Assembly (NCBI RefSeq): GCF_016679925.1 | Contig: NZ_JAEQBW010000003.1 | Span: 467,330 to 531,329 of the forward strand | Origin: Marivirga aurantiaca | GTDB taxonomy: Bacteria > Bacteroidota > Bacteroidia > Cytophagales > Cyclobacteriaceae | Length of the DNA: 64,000 nucleotides | Direction: 5' to 3' | Part shown: positions 62,249 to 64,000 of the stretch, in pieces | Layout of the letters: each line of letters opens with the position of its first letter | How positions within the stretch are numbered: position 1 is the stretch's first letter | Translations under genes and position numbers: made by a program | The notes under the pieces: model-generated | Database searches by the model: none | Told to the model about the DNA's origin: nothing | The model's input: only the letters and a program-made list of their open reading frames with translations

Positions 62249-63517
62249 ATGGATGTTTTATTAGGCTTACAATGGGGTGACGAAGGAAAAGGCAAGGTGG
62301 TTGACGTACTTGCTCCACAATATGATATGGTTGCACGTTTTCAGGGCGGTCCCAATGCAGGGCACACTTTAGAATTTGACGGAATCAAACATGTATTGCA
62401 TCAAATCCCAAGTGGTATCTTCAGGAAAAGAATTGATAATGTAATTGGCAACGGAGTAGTACTTGATCCTGTGATCTTTAAAAAAGAGATTGAAAAGCTA
62501 AGCCCTTTTAATATTGATTTTACCCAGAATCTGTATATTTCTAATAAGGCACAGTTAATCCTTCCTACACATAGGTTGCTTGATGCTGCTTATGAAAAAG
62601 CAAAAGGGAATAAGAAAATAGGATCTACTTTAAAAGGTATCGGTCCAACATATCAGGATAAAATCGCACGGCTTGGATTAAGGGTGGGAGATATCATCGA
62701 ATCCAATTTTGAGGAAAAATACAGAAACCTGGTAGATGTTCATCAGGGTATTTTGGAATTCTACCGACATGAGTATGACTTAAGTCCTTTAGAAACTGAG
62801 TTTTTCGAAGCTATTGAGTTTTTAAAGACATTTAATATAAAGAGTACGGAGTACCTAATAAACAACGATCTTAAAAGCGGGAAAAAAATATTGGCGGAAG
62901 GGGCACAAGGCTCCTTACTTGATGTCGATTTCGGAAGTTATCCTTTTGTAACAAGTTCTAATACCATGACAGCCGGAGTTTGCACTGGTTTGGGAGTAGC
63001 ACCTAATACCATCAAAAATGTTTTTGGCATTTTCAAAGCGTACTGTACAAGAGTCGGGAGTGGACCGTTCCCAACAGAGTTATTTGACGAAGATGGAGTC
63101 AAGCTACAAAAGCTAGGGAATGAGTTTGGTGCTACAACTGGCAGGCCGAGAAGATGTGGTTGGTTAGATATTCCCGCATTAAAATATGTAGTAATGATTA
63201 ATGGAGTCACCGAACTTTTTATGATGAAAGCAGATGTGCTGTGTGACTTTAAAACTATCAAAATATGTACGACTTATAAGTTGGCTGATGGTACTACCAC
63301 TGATGAGTTTCCTTATGATATAGTAGATAAAGAAATTACACCTATATATAAGGAGATGGAAGGATGGAACACTTCTCTCGATTCTGTAACTGGCTTTGAT
63401 GATATGCCTGTGGCTTTAGTTAATTATATAAAGTTTATTGAAGAACAATTAGGTGTTCCAATCAACTTGGTATCTATGGGGCCGGACAGAACCCAGACCA
63501 TCCTAAGAGATCATTAA
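62249..63517 (+). CDS. purA: Adenylosuccinate synthetase
   Basis: The 422-aa product joins IMP and aspartate using GTP in AMP synthesis. N-terminal GLQWGDEGKGKVVDVLA (P-loop), NAGHTLEF, TLKGIGPTYQDKIARLGLR, EGAQGSLLDVDFGSYPFVTS and TTGRPRRCGWLD. Standard length and start. Confidence 0.97.
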   Translation: MDVLLGLQWGDEGKGKVVDVLAPQYDMVARFQGGPNAGHTLEFDGIKHVLHQIPSGIFRKRIDNVIGNGVVLDPVIFKKEIEKLSPFNIDFTQNLYISNKAQLILPTHRLLDAAYEKAKGNKKIGSTLKGIGPTYQDKIARLGLRVGDIIESNFEEKYRNLVDVHQGILEFYRHEYDLSPLETEFFEAIEFLKTFNIKSTEYLINNDLKSGKKILAEGAQGSLLDVDFGSYPFVTSSNTMTAGVCTGLGVAPNTIKNVFGIFKAYCTRVGSGPFPTELFDEDGVKLQKLGNEFGATTGRPRRCGWLDIPALKYVVMINGVTELFMMKADVLCDFKTIKICTTYKLADGTTTDEFPYDIVDKEITPIYKEMEGWNTSLDSVTGFDDMPVALVNYIKFIEEQLGVPINLVSMGPDRTQTILRDH

Positions 63518-63537
63518 TTGTTGTTGAGTGAACTGAT

Positions 63538-63575
63538 AAAACAGCTTAGCTATTGAAAGAGCTAAGCTGTTTTTA
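63538..63575 (+). terminator. Intrinsic terminator after purA
   Basis: AAAACAGCTTAGCT-ATTGAAAG-AGCTAAGCTGTTTT, a perfect 14-bp stem then T, 20 nt after the purA stop. Confidence 0.92.
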
Positions 63576-63618
63576 TATTTTCAATGTCCCTAGCTATAGT
63601 CATTCATAAGCATTTTCA

Positions 63619-63643
63619 AACATTGAAATTATTTTTCAATGTT
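63619..63643. promoter_or_regulatory. Perfect 10-bp inverted repeat in the terminal intergenic region
   Basis: AACATTGAAA-TTATT-TTTCAATGTT. It lies about 90 nt upstream of the first TAnnTTTG element; candidate operator or hairpin. Confidence 0.45.
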
Positions 63644-63733
63644 AAGTTGTTGAGAAATAATACCTTAAGGTAATAGCTAGAATAAATTACAAAAAAGTTT
63701 TGTTTGTGGTATGGCAAAAGCAGAAATCTTTCT

Positions 63734-63859
63734 TACCTTTGTCAACCCAAAAGAGGGGTAGTGAATTGAGAGTTGATGATTTAATAATAAGCCTTTAGAA
63801 ATTTTTCTCTTTTTATTTTAAATAAAGTTGTGTGATTAAAATTTAATCACTTATCTTTG
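63734..63859 (+). promoter_or_regulatory. Two tandem promoter elements for a gene beyond the window
   Basis: TACCTTTG at 63734-63741 and TATCTTTG at 63852-63859 match the Bacteroidota -7 element. The second has TTG at 63828-63830 (21-nt spacing). The remaining 140 nt hold no open frame starting within view. Two strong promoters and a long untranslated leader suggest an rRNA or other highly expressed operon just past 64000. Confidence 0.5.
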
Positions 63860-64000
63860 CACTCCCAAACGGGAACAACAGTAATTAAAGCGCAAGCAGT
63901 TTTAATTGGAGGGTATTGAAATACTGATTTAAGAGGGATGGGAAAAGGAGCTGAGAGTTCATAAAAGACTGACAGTAAACGTTTAAAAACTTTCTCAATT

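Noticed and set aside
63860..64000. Start of a 16S rRNA gene inside the window
   Set aside because: No 16S 5' sequence is present in the last 140 bases; only the promoter region suggests it might follow.

Overview
The window is an AT-rich chromosomal segment of a Bacteroidota bacterium, most likely a Cytophagales-type gliding or marine relative. The evidence is a PorE-like OmpA protein, a giant surface protein ending in a type A type IX secretion (T9SS) sorting domain, propeller/Y_Y_Y sensors, SusD-free outer-membrane lipoproteins, and promoters of the Bacteroidota form TTG-N19-TAnnTTTG. Genus-level placement is inference. No phage, CRISPR array, transposase or integrase was found.

Layout. 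1-4.6 kb: lon (C-terminus cut by the window edge), divergent from a PorE-like gene. 4.7-10.5 kb: an accessory patch with a PIN-type toxin-antitoxin pair between two ~68-bp direct repeats, a methyltransferase preceded by a 110-bp dispersed repeat, a TetR/membrane-protein divergon, a serine hydrolase lipoprotein and the remnant of an outer-membrane barrel gene. 10.5-16.4 kb: a propeller-Y_Y_Y-SpoIIE phosphatase, a DUF2306 protein and a PAS histidine kinase. 16.6-24.9 kb: rlmD, a BatE-like protein, tRNA-Lys x2 and tRNA-Leu, a cystathionine beta-synthase-type enzyme, two paralogous ~100-aa proteins (the second behind another copy of the 110-bp repeat), pyrR-pyrB and a secreted protein. 25-30.9 kb: PolX, a GT9 glycosyltransferase, YraN, LipB, a solute-binding protein and a lipoprotein. 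31.1-36.2 kb: a tightly packed cluster of C39-type peptidase, RimK-like ATP-grasp ligase, GCS2 carboxylate-amine ligase, N-formylglutamate amidohydrolase and alpha/beta hydrolase. 36.3-45.5 kb: a Ca2+/cation antiporter, the small ribosomal protein bTHX, and a complete trpEGDCFBA operon followed by DAHP synthase. 45.7-55.1 kb: a two-component system, a 2042-aa mosaic adhesin and a small lipoprotein. 55.4-64 kb: tig-clpP-clpX, tRNA-Leu, a RelA/SpoT enzyme, fur, a STAS protein, purA and a promoter region for a gene beyond the edge.

The strongest regulatory finding is a tandem attenuator before trpE: two separate leader peptides, each with three consecutive Trp codons and each followed by an intrinsic terminator, behind one consensus promoter. 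The most interesting uncharacterised items are the 110-bp repeat, which sits in the same sense orientation upstream of unrelated genes, and the peptidase/amide-ligase/amidohydrolase operon. Several genes (at least seven) appear to start at TTG.
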